This document shows, one piece after another, positions 1 through 12,354 of a DNA stretch of 64,000 nucleotides. The notes beneath the pieces were generated by a model. That model was not told the origin of the DNA. It searched no databases and saw only the letters and a list, made by a program, of their open reading frames with translations. How positions within the stretch are numbered: the stretch's first letter is position 1; every line of letters starts with the position of its first letter. The translations under genes were made by a program, and so were the position numbers. This DNA is from Corbicula japonica (taxonomy: Eukaryota > Mollusca > Bivalvia > Venerida > Cyrenidae): positions 5,458,324 through 5,522,323 of the forward strand of contig JAZAYU010000019.1 in NCBI GenBank assembly GCA_038501625.1, read 5' to 3'.

Positions 1-275
1 GCATTTGCTTGTTTGCACCAATCTTACTTACTTACTTACTTTAACAGGTACACATATAATCAAACAAGTATCACGTTTTCTTGACGTATTAGAGCCAACC
101 CTCCCACAACTCGGCAATATTGCGTGCAAAAGCACACAAACGTAGCACACATAAAACGATAGTGGAATTGTAAAGCATAAAAAGTGAATTTGAAAATAAT
201 TGCAAATAGAAATTTGTTGAATTCATCAGAAAAGTAGCACATAAAATTCAACCTCACATTTACATCTACTCGTAG
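1..275. other. non-coding flank / intron
   Basis: AT-rich sequence with a short TTAC tetranucleotide run near 25-42. The last 25 bases are pyrimidine-rich and end in CGTAG, which reads as the 3' splice site of the EGF exon that follows. Nothing else is recognised. Confidence 0.5.
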
Positions 276-299
276 ATGTCGACGTATGTTCACCAAGTA

Positions 300-1657
300 G
301 GGGAGACCGGGGATAGTTGTTACACGGGGCAAGTTGTTACACTTAATTTTGCGACAACATTGCATCACTGATGAAGATGGTATAGATGCTAAAATAACCC
401 TCAAAGTTTCCTCTATGTTTAATGTAAGTTTCATTAAAATTGTCCGGGAAATAGTCAGATTAGCTAGGAAAAACTGATTTTACTATGTAAAAGTTTTTTT
501 TTCGAATTTGGAAAACATTTCGATATTTCCTCATTATTGCATATACAAGTCTTAAACACAAATTAAAATTAACATAAATATTTGTATTTTCTTTGAAACT
601 AGTAATAAAAATAAATCAGGCTAAATGTTATATTTAGCGACCTTGAAGTGCGACAAGGGGTGGGTGGGGTACGTTGTTATACGTCGGTGATGGGGCATGT
701 TGTTACAATGTACAGGGTATTATTTCTTCCCTCAACAAAACATAGATTTTTGACCAACATGGTACACCTTAATATTATTCATTTCACAACTTTCGACAAT
801 ATTATCGTTATTTTATCGGAAAAAAATGCTCTTGTAAACGCAAAAGAAACCCGAAATATTGATTTCTTTATCTTATTGCATTAAACCTGGCGGAAAACTA
901 TTGGCACTGACCGCTCGAAGAAGGTAACCCTTCTGGTTCTCTTTTTTGTGGTGTCTTTTTTAATTGATCAAATTATAAACTGTTACACTCTCAGAATTTC
1001 ATGCAGATCTACGGTTTGTTTGTGTGGGTAGGCTTTTGTAACTGTGGTTTTGGCTGTTCCAGAATGTATATTTGACTAACACTTTTACAGGTATCATACT
1101 AAACTTTCGCAGAGTTCTTTCGCAAAATTATAAATTTAAATTGTGTTCGTTCGAGCAATATAAGTAAACCACAAATGTATATATACAATCTATCCGAATT
1201 CACAATAGATTTTTAAAAAATGAATGCCTTATTGAAACGTTTGCGACTTTCCAACTTAACATCCACAGTGACTTTATTTATAAAACAACATGCATGTTTT
1301 TTGTCAAAAATTATATTCTAAACAATTTTCACGTCTTTGAATGAAACCGTTATCAAAAATAGTCACTGTTATGTATCTGAATATGTTGAAAAATTGTACC
1401 CAGAGCTATTGTAACATTTTACCCCGAGACCTGTAACAACATGCCCAACGACCGGGGTAAGTTGTTACACTTTGGTCTACTTACGAAAAATTGTTTTTTT
1501 TTTATGAATTCAGTTTATATACTGTAATCGGTCTAATTTTATATTAAACGTAACTTCCTATGGTTTTTATTGCCAATATTTACATTACTTTCGCACAACT
1601 GAAACAGGCACAATTCTGAAAAATGCTAAAAGTGTAACAACTATCCCCGGTCTCCCC
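300..1657. mobile_element. TA-flanked non-autonomous DNA transposon (mariner/pogo-like)
   Basis: The ends are near-perfect inverted repeats of about 26-28 bp beginning GGGGAGACCGGGGATAGTTG, flanked by TA at 298-299 and 1658-1659. The element is 1,358 bp. No transposase frame is visible. The motif GTTGTTACA recurs about seven times near both ends (around 318, 333, 673, 699, and in both orientations at 1431-1640), which suggests an array of transposase-binding sites. The TA duplication fits the Tc1/mariner/pogo group; the exact family is not recognised. Confidence 0.8.
884..1090 (+). repeat. retroelement 3'-tail fragment inside the transposon
   Basis: This segment resembles 18956-19120, the tail of the decayed reverse-transcriptase element. 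Both carry a 'gaaaa..tt..gcactgaccg' block followed by a 'ttgtgg.gtctt' block. It looks like an old 3'-end copy carried inside the TA-flanked transposon. Confidence 0.4.
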
Positions 1658-1752
1658 TAATCCTTGTCAGAATGGCGGGAATTGTACGAACAAACCAGGA
1701 CACTACATGTACAGATGTATTAGAGGATGGACAGGCGATCACTGCCAAACAG

Positions 1753-3034
1753 GTATATGCTGTTGATATACCAATGAAGTGATAACATGTTTTTTTCAAG
1801 AACTAAAATGTGTAGGAAGCAATAAACATTCGTTTTATATAAGTTTACAAACTTATGATACATTCCGCTGGACAGGTTGTTTGCAGTAACACGTTATTGT
1901 CTAAGATAGTTAATAAGTTTGATATATTTACCAAGGCTTTGCAGAAGTGTTTTAAAACGTGTATACCGTTTGTTTTCAATTTATAAAATTCTAATCTTTC
2001 CAGGTCTCAAGTCGTACACCGACAAGTACATTGACTTACGTTTGACGGGAATACACTAAAAAACTTGGCCATTTATTTATTATTGCAAGAACAAAGCGAT
2101 ATTTTAACATTGTTCACATAATATTTCATTGAATGTTGAAATTATTCAACCATTTACATTCATATAGTTTAAAATAATGTCCTTTAATTTTCATATAATT
2201 TTAAATAATGTCCTTTAATTAAGCGTGGGTCTAGAGAAAGTGCAATGATAAAATAAACAGCACTAAAGTGACCTTTTTAGATTTTTGAAAAAAATCAACT
2301 CATTGACAAATAAGGTATTGCATGATCATCGCAAACTTTGCCAGCCACATTGGCTGCACGACGGAATTGAAATTTGAACGTTTCTAGAGAGATCACGATT
2401 TAAAAAAGAACTTTGCAGCCTATTCGCTTCCGTTATTTTAAGCAATCTTGAACTTGCTGAATTAAGCTGCATGTGATTTGGTCTCGGAAATGTCAGCTGT
2501 GAGGTGAAACAAACCATTCCTATGCGCTAAACCGACAGATTCTGCGCTTTTTTACTTATTTGTCTGTGGTGGCTTGTTGTTTTGTTTTCAAATCGACCTT
2601 CCCTCTCGACATGGTTTGTCACGGGATATTGTTTTCGAAAGGCTGCAGAATGCCCGGAACTTGCATCTCGATCACCGCCTCATCGACCGAATAGTAACTC
2701 TCGTCTAGCAGGTGATCGACCGGAACCTGTCTCTCGGTCGGCGGTTGATCGACAGATATGGAGCTGTCCCTCGATCAGAGGCTTAACTACGAGATAGTTG
2801 CCTTCGATCTTCGGTTTGTAGACGGAGCTTGACAGTCCAGGACTCGACTCTTGATATCAAATACGACCTTGAATCAGCTGACAAAGTATGGGTTAATTAA
2901 TTGTACAATCATTCAAAACAAAAAAGTGTTTGTAACTGGAAAAGTACAATTTGATCCGCCGATATTGTTTTGATGACATATTTATAAAATTTCATGTATT
3001 TATTTTTCTCACGTGTGTCATAAATTTTACACAG
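1753..3034. other. intron of the EGF/Cys-rich gene
   Basis: Runs from a GT donor to an ACAG acceptor. It contains a possible alternative terminal exon at 1999-2058: a good polypyrimidine tract and CCAG acceptor, then a short in-frame tail (GLKSYTDKYIDLRLTGIH, stop), with an AATAAA near 2253. No homology is recognised. The rest is featureless AT-rich DNA. Confidence 0.4.
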
Positions 3035-3213
3035 ATATGTTCCCAAAGTGCAACCACACCTGCCCCCTTGATGCAGTTCTTTTTTCTAAGCCAGTTGTCA
3101 ACGTAAAGACAGATTGCTCTGGTACAAATACCTTTGCCTCAAACGAAGCGTTACCTGAAGTATGTTGCCATATGAGAGCCCATGCTGACTGGCAACATGG
3201 AGAACAAGTGCAG
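3035..3213 (+). CDS. Cys-rich exon of an EGF-containing protein
   Basis: The exon is bounded by TTTTACACAG and GTTTAT (phase 1 in, phase 0 out; 179 bp). It joins the EGF exon in frame across a split Asp codon. It encodes about 60 residues with five cysteines (FPKCNHTCPLD, TDCSG, EVCCHMRAH), so it is probably an extracellular disulfide-bonded module. I do not recognise the family. The partner exons are 4690-4819 and 14931-14983. Confidence 0.55.
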
Positions 3214-3339
3214 GTTTATATAAAGTGATATCTACATGATTTGTTGATAATTTAAAAATAGCAGATTTCCTGGTATGACAGAGACAAAACGGTCTTATCT
3301 AAGCTTACTATCCGCTCTATCTGACAATTCAATACGAAT

Positions 3340-3775
3340 AATGAAGTAAATATACCCTGAAATACACTTCTTGAGAAAAATCACATATTTTAATGAAAAA
3401 ATCTTCATTCAGAAAAAAACTACCAATTTTAATGGACGTTCAATGAAATACATTCAGGAAAACTACAAATTTTAATGGTCACTTCCGGAAATACCCTTTT
3501 TCACACAAAAACTGAAATTGTAATTGCAACTCCCTAAAATCCTTTTTTTTCAGGGAAATTACAAATTTATTGGTTCTCTCTGAAAAACACTTATTCAGGA
3601 AACATACATATTTGAATAAACAATCCCGATAAAACTATTACATGTATGGGGAAAAACACTTATTTAAATTGCAACTCCAGAAATATTTGGATTCAGGAAA
3701 ACTACAAATTCTAATGGTCACTCCCTGAAATACAATTATTCAGGAAATCCAAAAATTAAATTGCCACGCTAGTAA
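3340..3775. repeat. degenerate ~45-bp minisatellite
   Basis: About nine diverged copies of a unit resembling 'ctccctgaaatacattattc' + 'aggaaaactacaaatttta', in the intron between the second and third exons of the Cys-rich gene. Confidence 0.65.
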
Positions 3776-4689
3776 CGATTTCCCCTTTGTTACATAATAT
3801 TTGGTGTCATATCTTATTGCACAATATGTGATATTTGAATTGTTTTCAAATCTTAGAAAGTGGACCATTAACAAATATATTTCATAATAAAACTGCATAA
3901 AATAGGTTCTCCAAATACATTATTTTCGATTTTAATTGATCCATATCTGAAGAGCAGGACAAATATGTAACAAGCGCATTCCATATGAAACAGCAAAGGA
4001 AGGGCACACTATAGAATCAAATAATGCGTAATTTAAGATTTGATAACGAAATTGCATGTAAGTGAGATGTTTTTAAGTTATTCTTTTACATGTGATCGAT
4101 GTCCTAAACAAAAATTCTATAACAGAAAAAAAGATTAAATGACAAATGCAGGTTCGGATTTATTGAACATATTCACCGATAGATTTCACGCCGCTTAGCC
4201 CGATCCAGGGTTTAGCCCACACGTGATTCGATATCCAACTTAATACAACGCTATTCATATGACGGTTAACATGGAAATCTCCAGATCAAAACAGAAATAG
4301 ATGAAAGTGGAACTTTGAAGACCCCCAAACACGACAAATAGGAAAATATTGCAGGCTCGGTTTGATTGAGTCTGTTCATGGACAGTGATGGAAATGCTTA
4401 TTACTGCCAATGCCGCCTAGCCCCGGGTTGAGCGCAAATATATATTTACACCAATGAACATCCCAAACGATGGTATGCATATGGCGACGAACATCGAACC
4501 TTTGAAAATGCGGTATTTTCAGTTTAATACCATTCCATGTTCAGCGGCGTATGGTCCAATCTAAAGGATTGGTTTGTCCTAAGCGAGAAAACAGAGAAGG
4601 AGAAGCCAGATACAGAGTAACATCTTAGTAAAATTGCATATGTTTTAAATAATTACGCCAATCTTAAATGTTGATATTTTTATTTTTAG
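3776..4689. other. intron, no gene seen
   Basis: Two weakly similar stretches (about 4141-4290 and 4345-4500) share a 'gccgc.tagccc' core and may be an old duplication. The segment ends in TATTTTTAG, the acceptor of the next exon. Confidence 0.35.
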
Positions 4690-4819
4690 GATAAAGATGC
4701 GTGCATAAATGGTAAGATACCACCTAGCACCCCTATTGCTGCAGTGAATGGAACACACTTCAGCAACGCAGGTATATTCTATGGCTGTATCAGAAATGGT
4801 TCCCCAGGATTTATGGTAG
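4690..4819 (+). CDS. third exon of the Cys-rich protein
   Basis: Acceptor TTTTTAG, in frame from 3213. It encodes about 43 residues including DACINGKIPPST and FYGCIRNGSPGF, with two cysteines and an N-glycosylation-type NGT site. Two donors are possible. GTAAAT after 4819 (phase 1) joins to give the short tail DDPPGLFNIASPYACRF at 14931. GTAGGT after 4815 (phase 0) would read a different tail from the same acceptor. The phase-1 choice gives a Cys-containing end like the rest of the protein and is preferred. Confidence 0.5.
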
Positions 4820-6556
4820 GTAAATATTTTATTTTATGACAGTTAATAGAATGTTAACAATCTGCTAAATACTATAAAATTTCAGGGGCGGATGCAGAGG
4901 GGTTGTTTTGGTCAATAGTCAGTCGAATGTTAGGGTCTATGCAAGGGAAAAGCAAGACTAGTAACTGTTAAATAGCTTTATCAGTATTCAGTAAAGTGCT
5001 TCAACATAGGCCAAAATATTATATCTGTAATATATGGAACAAGACAATTACCCATAAAATAATAAATCTTTCGAACATCGAAGGCAATTAACAGAAATGG
5101 TTATTAACTTTATAGTTAGTTGAAAGTTTGTAAACATTGATGGTGAAAATATAATTTTTCTGCGTTTAATACACGCTACGGTTTTGTTTAATAATCAGAT
5201 GGGCCTAATAAAGATATGCCTAACTCAAACCCGTCAACTGGCAGTTGGCGGACGGCACATGCTGGCGCACACAATGCAATTTTTTTCATATTCGACAGCG
5301 GGTTGGGAACTTGTGATTTTCGATAGTTTGAATATACAGTATGTACTGAGTGCTGACTATAAAATTCACTCATTATGAACCGCAGAAATTTATCCTTCAT
5401 GGGAACCGAAAACGCAGAAATAAATAACGCAAAAAATTTTGCATCCATTTTTGTGGTCAAAACGCAGAAATTTATTGCCGCAGAAATAACCCGCTATACG
5501 GTATGTAGCTAGATGTTATGTTAGAAGTACAGCTACACCAAAGAAAGCATGGAAAACGTGTATAATTATACAGTAAAAACTGAATAAGCTGTACATTTAC
5601 CTTTAAGAGTAGTCGCTCGAACCTCCTTTGTGAGCTGAAGAAATTTTCAGAAGAATTTCGGCGGGAAATTTTGGAAGTTATCATCAATTTTTTTAAACGA
5701 AAAACCTTCTTAAAATCTTCGATCCGACCCTGAATGTATAGATTACCACAAGGTCATGCAAATACAGCGGCAGCGCCTAGCCAGCCATGCTAGACAAATG
5801 GGTTCCTACCGATATACAGAGTTATCTCAATATTCTGTCTTAAGTTACCTCCCTTTGAAACACGCACTGTCACTGGGTGGGTAGTTCCGGTCTGAGATTG
5901 ACAATTAAACCAGACATGCAGTTTTCATCAGTGGTTCTTTCAAATACGTTTTTATAGTGTCTGATTGGTCAGAGATTAGCATAATGCATAACAACGTTTG
6001 TTTGTTATCATTGAATGGAAAAATAGATAGTTTTACAGTGCAGCGCATAATATTTAAATTTTCTCTCCATCGTTATGTTCCATCCATTGGGTAACTAATA
6101 GAAAACAAAAGATTCGCAGTTCATCTGCTCAAAAATTGCAGATTTGAGGAAAAGAAAAGTTAGAAAACCTTAAAAAGGATAGTAACATTTATAATACATG
6201 ATAAAAATTAAGTTTGACATCCGCCAATGAAACGCGTTCTTTCATACCCATGCAAAAAATTTTCTGCCAGGAATTCAATAGTTTTTAATAACCGAGCCTT
6301 TTCTTACAAATTAAATGCACATCATTCGGTTCACAGTTTTGTGCCATGTTCGTATTGACGTATTTTTCAATATATTGCTATTGTTTTTCTCCAAATAGTT
6401 CTTTCTTAATATTATACCATTTAGAACATATTCAAATATTGTTTCATAATGTTTTCACGTTTTCCTCTTTATTTCTGATTTTTTTTAGTTCATTTAATTT
6501 TACAATCAATTTTTATTAATAAATAAATATATTTTTGTGTAAAACTTTCCCGAGTG
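4820..6556. other. first part of the 10-kb last intron
   Basis: AT-rich sequence with no gene. A cluster of 'cgcagaaat' words occurs at 5380-5490. A sequence at 5798-5905 recurs in inverted orientation at 14146-14226, listed separately. Confidence 0.4.
5798..5905 (+). repeat. left arm of a long-range inverted repeat
   Basis: The core CCTACCGATATACAGAGTTA, then a 'gttacctccc' block, then 'gtagttccggt', are all found in reverse complement at 14146-14226. The two arms bracket the LINE. They may be copies of one repeat in opposite orientation or ends of a larger element. Confidence 0.5.
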
Positions 6557-6766
6557 TTTTTTATTCAAGTTTATTCGTACACTCAATACATTTTACAATG
6601 TACACATGAGGAGGAAAGACAATAATACAGATACATGAACGAGGCTCTGTTACAGCATACAACAAATGCGGGAGGAGCTGCCCATAGCACTTTTATGGTT
6701 AGCACCATTTAATACACAAATAAAGTGGTTTTATATACATTTGTTAACAAATAAAGATAAATAGTA

Positions 6767-7803
6767 TCACTTGAATAGTTGTAGTATCGATTTAGTAAAA
6801 ATACAAAATTTTCTATATTCTGATTTATTGTTAGTATTAATATTAATCAGAAAGTCAAAATGAATTATGTTAGGCGATCTATAATAAAGCGGTTTTATAT
6901 ATCGTTGTCTTAGTTGGCTTAATGCATAACATTCTAATAAATAATGGAATTCATCGCCTATACCGATATGGCATAATGTGCAGCGTCTGTCTTCAAGCGG
7001 TATACCGATCCAGGAGCCGGTCTCGATTGGTAATTTATGATTTTTTGTTCTGAATTTGATAACGTGCTTTAAGTATCTGTAATCTGTTTCAATTAGATAT
7101 TTTTCAAAACCGAAATTATGTTTAAACAATTTGTAACTTCTACATTTACTCTGATTTTCAATGTTAGAATACCATTCGTTAATAAAAATGTCCGATAACT
7201 TTTGTTTAATGGTTAATGTTAACCACTTGCTATTATTAAACTCGTGTGATTCCCAAATATTCATGAGTCCGCATTCAACAAAAATATTTTTCACGTGTTC
7301 TATCCAAAGAAATTTATGATTATTTAGATATTTGAAATTACTCAATATTTTAGAGTATATTTCTGAAGACAATTTTCTTTCATTTACAAGTTTGCACCAA
7401 AATGAGATCATTCGTTGTTTAATATCTATAGATAGAGGTTTGACGCCGGTTTCACCATATACAATACTATTTGGTGTACTAGATTTCACGTTAAGTATAA
7501 TTTTTAAAATTTAAGTTGTACTCGTTCGATTATTTCTACATTACCATATCCCCAAATTTCACATCCATAGAGTAGAACTGGCTTAACTGTTCTCATAAAT
7601 AGATCTATTTGTGTATCAATTGGTAAACATAAGTACTTTGATTGTTTCAAGAGGCTATACATTGTTTTAGTTGCCTGTTTGGCGATTTCTTTTTTTGCGT
7701 TGTAAAACGATCCACTTCTACTAAATAAAATACCTAAATAATTATATTCATTAACAATTTCTATTTGTTCACCATTATATGTGAATTAGTATCTTTGTTG
7801 TCT
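6767..7803 (-). pseudogene. LINE ORF2, C-terminal part
   Basis: An open frame at 6767-7489 carries CTLCHIGIGDEFHYLLEC, a Cx2Cx8Hx4C zinc-binding pattern typical of the end of many LINE polymerases. Upstream (7490-7803) the frame reads YNYLGILFSRSG and VKPVLLYGCEIWG, the usual post-RT thumb motifs. It was joined to the YADD segment until the pearl-like element inserted. Confidence 0.8.
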
Positions 7804-7814
7804 GCCTCTAGAAA

Positions 7815-9792
7815 CAAGAGGGCCATGATGGCCCTATATCGCTCACCTGAGTACAAAAGTACTCTCTGCTTGTGGTTTCAGACAAGAAGATTTTTAAAGT
7901 TTTGCCTATACAAGTCTATGTAAAATGAAGTGACCCCTGGGGCGGGGCAAATTTTGACCCCAGGAAAATAATTTGAATAATCTTTGTAGAGTTCCAATAG
8001 AGGATGATAAATGCCAAATATCTAAGCTCTATGCCTTGTGGTTTCAGACAAGAAGATTTTTAAAGTTTTGCCTATACAAGTCTATATAAAATGAAGTGAC
8101 CCCTGGGGCGGGGCCAATTTTGACCCCAGGGAAATCATTTGAACAATCTTTGTAGAGTTCCACTAGAGAGTGCTAAATGCCAAATATCTAAGCTCTAGGC
8201 CTTGTGGTTTCAGACAAGAAGATTTTTAAAGTTTTTCCTATATAAGTCTATGTAAAATGAAGTGACCCCTGGGGTGGGGCCAATTTTGACCCCAGGGAAA
8301 TAATTTGAACAATCTTTGTAGAGTTCCACTAGAGGATGCTAAATGCCAAATATCTTAGCCGTAGGCCTTGTGGTTTCAGACAAGAAGATTTTTAAAGTTT
8401 TTCCTATACAAGTCTTAATAAAATGAAGTGACCCCTGGGGCGGGGCCAATTTAGACCCCTGGGAAATAATTTGAACAATCTTTGTAGAGTTCCACTAGAG
8501 GATGCTAAATGCCAAATATCTAAGCTCTAGGCCTTGTGGTTTCAGACAAGAAGATTTTTAAAGTTTTACCTATATAAGTCTATGTAAAATGAAGTGACCC
8601 CTGGGGCGGGGCCAATTTTGACCCCAGGGAAATTATTTGAACAATCATTGTAGAGTTCCACTAGAGGGTATTAAATGCCAAATATCTAAACTCTAGGCCT
8701 TGTGGTTTCAGACAAGAAGATTTTTAAAGTTTTTCCTATACAAGTCTTTATAAAATGAAGTGACCCCTGGGGCGGGGCCAATTTAGACCCCTGGGGAATA
8801 ATTTGAACAATCTTTGTAGAGTTCCACTAGAGATGCTAAATGCCAAATATCTAAGCTCTAGGCCTTGTGGTTTCAGACAAGAAGATTTTTAAAGTTTTTC
8901 CTATATAGGTCTATGCAAAATGAAGTGACCCCTGGGGCGGGGCCAATTTTGACCCCAGGTAAATCATTTGAACAATCTTTGTAGAGTTCCACTAGAGGTT
9001 TCAAAATGCCAAATATCTAAGCTCTAGGCCTTGTGGTTTCAGACAAGAAGATTTTTAAAATTTTTCCTATATAAGTCTATGCAAAATGAAGTGACCCCTG
9101 GGGCGGGGCCAATTTTGACCCCAGGGGAATAATTTGAACAATCTTTGTAGAGTTACACTAGAGGATGCTAAATGCCAAATATCTAAGCTCTAGGCCTTGT
9201 GGTTTCAGACAAGAAGATTTTTAAAGTTTTGCCTATATAAGTCTATGTAAAATGAAGTGACCCCTGGGGCGGGGCCAATTTTGACCCCAGGGAAATAATT
9301 TGAACAAACTTTGAAGAGTTCCACTAGAGGATGCTAAATGCCAAATATCTAAGCTCTAGGCCTTGTGGTTTCAGACAAGAAGATTTTTAAAGTTTTTCCT
9401 ATATAAGTCTATGTAAAATGAAGTGACCCCTGGGGCGGGGCCAATTTTGACCCCAGGGAAATAATTTGAACAAACTTTGTAGAGTTCCACTAGAGGATGC
9501 TAAATGCCAAATATCTAAGCTCTAGGTCTTGTGGTTTCAGACAAGAAGATTTTTAAAGTTTTTCCTTTCGGTTGCCATGGCAACCAGAGTTCTGCATGGA
9601 ATTGATTTCTTTGAACAACTTTGGAAGAGCTTTATGCAAGGAACATCCGTGGCAAGTTTCTTCAAAATTGGCCAAGCCGTTTCAGAGAAGAAGTCGTTTG
9701 AAGAAAAAGTTGACGACGGACGGACGCACGGACGACGGACATCAGGCGATCACAAAAGCTCACCATGAGCACTTCGTGCTCAGGTGAGCTAA
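7815..9792 (+). mobile_element. pearl/Helentron-like element with ~167-bp tandem core (copy 1)
   Basis: Starts CAAGAGGGCCATGATGGCCC and ends with the hairpin GAGCACTTCGTGCTC and then CTAA. A 10-bp inverted repeat GCTCACCTGA/TCAGGTGAGC lies at 841-850 past 7000 and at 9780-9789. The core is about ten copies of a 167-bp unit containing GACCCCTGGGGCGGGGCC, then an ACGG-rich stretch at 9712-9740. There is no coding capacity. The layout matches the non-autonomous pearl/HINE elements of bivalves. It lies inside LINE ORF2, so the LINE provides the empty site and fixes the ends to within a few A residues. Confidence 0.85.
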
Positions 9793-11453
9793 AAATCAGA
9801 ATTTTTGTTTTAGTTACATTAAGCGTAAGCTTCCAGTTATTACAATATTGGGCATAAGTATCCAAAGCATACTGTAAACTTTGCGCAGACTCAGCAATAA
9901 TAACAGTGTCGTCAGCATATAATAAAATAAACAACTTAACAAACATTAATATAGATTCATCAGACGTGTGTGTGTTACAGAAAATACCGTTTGTTTGGTT
10001 TTGCGTAACGAAAAAATCATGAAGATCATTGAGATACAACGAAAATAATAAGGGGGACAAGTTTTCAAATTGTCTTACTCCGATTTTAGAAGGAAAATAA
10101 TCAGATATAACACCATTGACTTTAAGACAAGATTTTGCATTTTTATATATACTTTTGATAATCTGTCAAAAATTGCCGTTGACATTTTGTAAAACAAGTT
10201 TTGACCATAACCCATTTCGCCAAACGGTGTCAAATGCACTTTTAAGATCAACGAATGCGCAATATAAAACTTTCTTTTTTGATTTTAGGAACTCTATTCG
10301 GCTGTTCAAAATAACATATTATCGACAGTTGAATATCCTTTTCTAAATCCCGCTTGAAACTTGTTTAATAATTCACTATCATCAGCAAATTTCTGAGGTC
10401 TATTATTTAATATAGCGGTAAAAAGTTTACCAAGACAACTTAAAAGAGTTATCGGTCGATAATTTGAAGGCTCTTTTGGATCCCCTTTGTTTTTGTAAAT
10501 CGGAATAATGGTACCAATTGTCCACATAGATGGGACAAGGCCTGATGTAAAAATTATATTAAATAGTTTAAGTAACATTTCTTTTATTTTTGGAAAAGAA
10601 TATTTCAAATGTCGTTAAGAATTTGGTCTATTCCACTGGCTTTATTATTTTTTAAAGATTTAATTGCTTTTTCTATTTCACAAATTAATATTGACGAGTT
10701 AAGTGAAGTGTTTATTTCAGAAGTAGTTTCGTTGTCTAATAATATATTTTCTACTTCATTTTCTACAAAATTTATGTTTTTAAAATAATTGTAAAGATTC
10801 TCTAACGACGCATGCGTACGCCCCTTCTTTTTCCCATTTAATAATTTCCAAAATTGTTTAGGTTTACAGTTTTTCATGCTTCTTAATTTCGTCGCGTTAT
10901 TTATTTTGAAATCTCTGAAGCTTTTATTTATTGTCGTTTTATATATTTTACTATTTCGCTTAAGTGACCTTTTATTTTCTTCTGATTTTCTTAATTAATA
11001 TAAGAATTTTGAACGATGGAAATTTTTTCTTGCTATCTTACACTCAATATTGAACCACGGTTGACCTTTTCTTGATTTAACATTTCTGTTGTAAATTGGT
11101 TTAACGTTCAAATCATGATAACCGAAACTAGTTTTGGCGCTTTCTACAAAAAATTCTGAAATATTTTCAGCAATATCATCCACTTTGGTTTGTGAGATAG
11201 AGTCGCTGTTTTCGATTTCAATCAGATTTTGAATAATTTGATTTATTTTGCTATCGTTAAGATTATTATAGAACAATACAGAATTATTAGCATCCCATAA
11301 TATTATATTTGCTTCTTGTTGGTTTTTATGCGCAGCGACTTCTACATTGATGTTGAAGCTAAGTGATACCGGATTATGAACATCCGAACACATATCACAG
11401 AAATCTAAAACAAACATATTATGTACAGAAAAAAAAACAAATTTGACGAACAA
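9793..11453 (-). pseudogene. LINE ORF2, reverse-transcriptase region
   Basis: Frame-broken RT. 10995-11453 and 10605-10877 are the linker with KQFWKLLNGKK and KNNKASGIDQI. 10306-10608 carries the fingers motif NYRPITLLSCLGKL and AGFRKGYST. 10060-10306 carries FVDLKSAFDTVW. 9793-10060 carries SPLLFSLYLNDL and LLYADDTVIIA, then KTKILIF cut by the inserted element. The catalytic Asp pair of YADD is present, but frames change at least four times. Confidence 0.85.
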
Positions 11454-11607
11454 ACAAAATAATCAACTGTGATAGAATTCTTACATGTAAGATTTCCATT
11501 TGTATTACCCGTCGTTCTACCATTTAAAATATACAAATTGTTTGCCAGCAGAAAATCAATGAATTTATAACCGTAACTATTTGAGCATTTATCTTCATTT
11601 GCTCGTT

Positions 11608-12339
11608 TCAGAGAAACATTATCTTTGTCAAAATTTTTAGTTCAGCCTGAAATTCATAGAACAAATCAACTAGGTCAGTTTCATGAAAAATACTATCATC
11701 TGGAATTACATAATCATTTAAATCTTTTGTTCTTGAATTAAAATCTCCAAATAAACAGATATGTGAATATTTACCCTTAAAATAATTAAGTTCATTTTGC
11801 AATTCATAAAACGGGTCATCTGATGCAAAATCAGAATTTTCTGGTGGCAAATAAACTACACCATATAAAACGTCACTGATCTTTGTTATCTTTTCGGAAA
11901 TGGAGAACCACAATACTAATTTACTACTGTTTTCTAATACCTGTACAAAAGGTTCAATAACATTTCTTATAGCCCAAGCTATTCCGCCCGATTTTCGCTT
12001 CATATGTTCTTTTCTGTGTTTAAAATGTAATGTATAATTATCAAAGATAACGGTATCTAAACAGTCAAGTTTAGTTTCTTGAAAACCAATAATGCTGTAA
12101 TTTTGTATAAGCAAATTTAACTCGGGATAATTTTGTCTGGAGTTTAATCCGCATACGTTCAAATAAAGAATATTCAAATTATTTCCCATAAGGTTCGAAT
12201 ATGACTTTAACCCAGATTCATCGTTATTTCTTGATAAATATGTCGGGTTTCCATTTTCGAAAATACTGTTTTGTTCAATATACGATATATCTGTTACAAA
12301 CACACAGCTTTCAAATAAACTGTCATTTAAAGAAGGCAA
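11608..12339 (-). pseudogene. LINE ORF2, EEP endonuclease domain
   Basis: Endonuclease/exonuclease/phosphatase fold motifs are visible: LNILYLNVCGLNSR (N-terminal Asn), IIGFQETKLD (catalytic Glu), VVYLPPENS and HICLFGDFNSR (catalytic GDFN). This domain nicks target DNA in LINE retrotransposition. The frame is lost after LTKIMFL at 11608, before the RT region. Confidence 0.85.
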
Positions 12340-12354
12340 CCGTCCCTGTCTATC

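Larger units (their letters stand above)
276..1752 (+). pseudogene. EGF-like domain exon, interrupted by a transposon
   Basis: The exon lies in two pieces, 276-299 and 1660-1752, on either side of a TA-flanked transposon. Leaving out the insert and one TA copy gives a 117-bp phase 1-1 exon in one frame, with the EGF signature VCSPSNPCQNGGNC followed by GWTGDHC. It ends at a GTATAT donor (1753). The length and phase are typical of EGF-domain exons. EGF domains use six cysteines; here the fourth is replaced by Tyr (codon TAC where TGC or TGT is expected, in YMYRC), so one disulfide would be lost. The next exon (3035) continues in frame. With the insert present, the exon as drawn cannot encode the domain unless the other allele is empty or the insert is removed from RNA. 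The domain call is firm; the identity of the whole protein is unknown. Confidence 0.75.

Noticed and set aside
2582..2797. Ser/Arg/Pro-rich frame with GC-richer composition
   Set aside because: Short, internally repetitive (several 'gatcgacc' words), with no splice sites or homology; likely chance.
9529..9787. Conserved open frames at the 3' ends of both pearl-like elements (9529-9787, 56907-57200)
   Set aside because: Sequence identity reflects two copies of one repeat. The frames differ between copies, and no known Rep, helicase or other domain is present.
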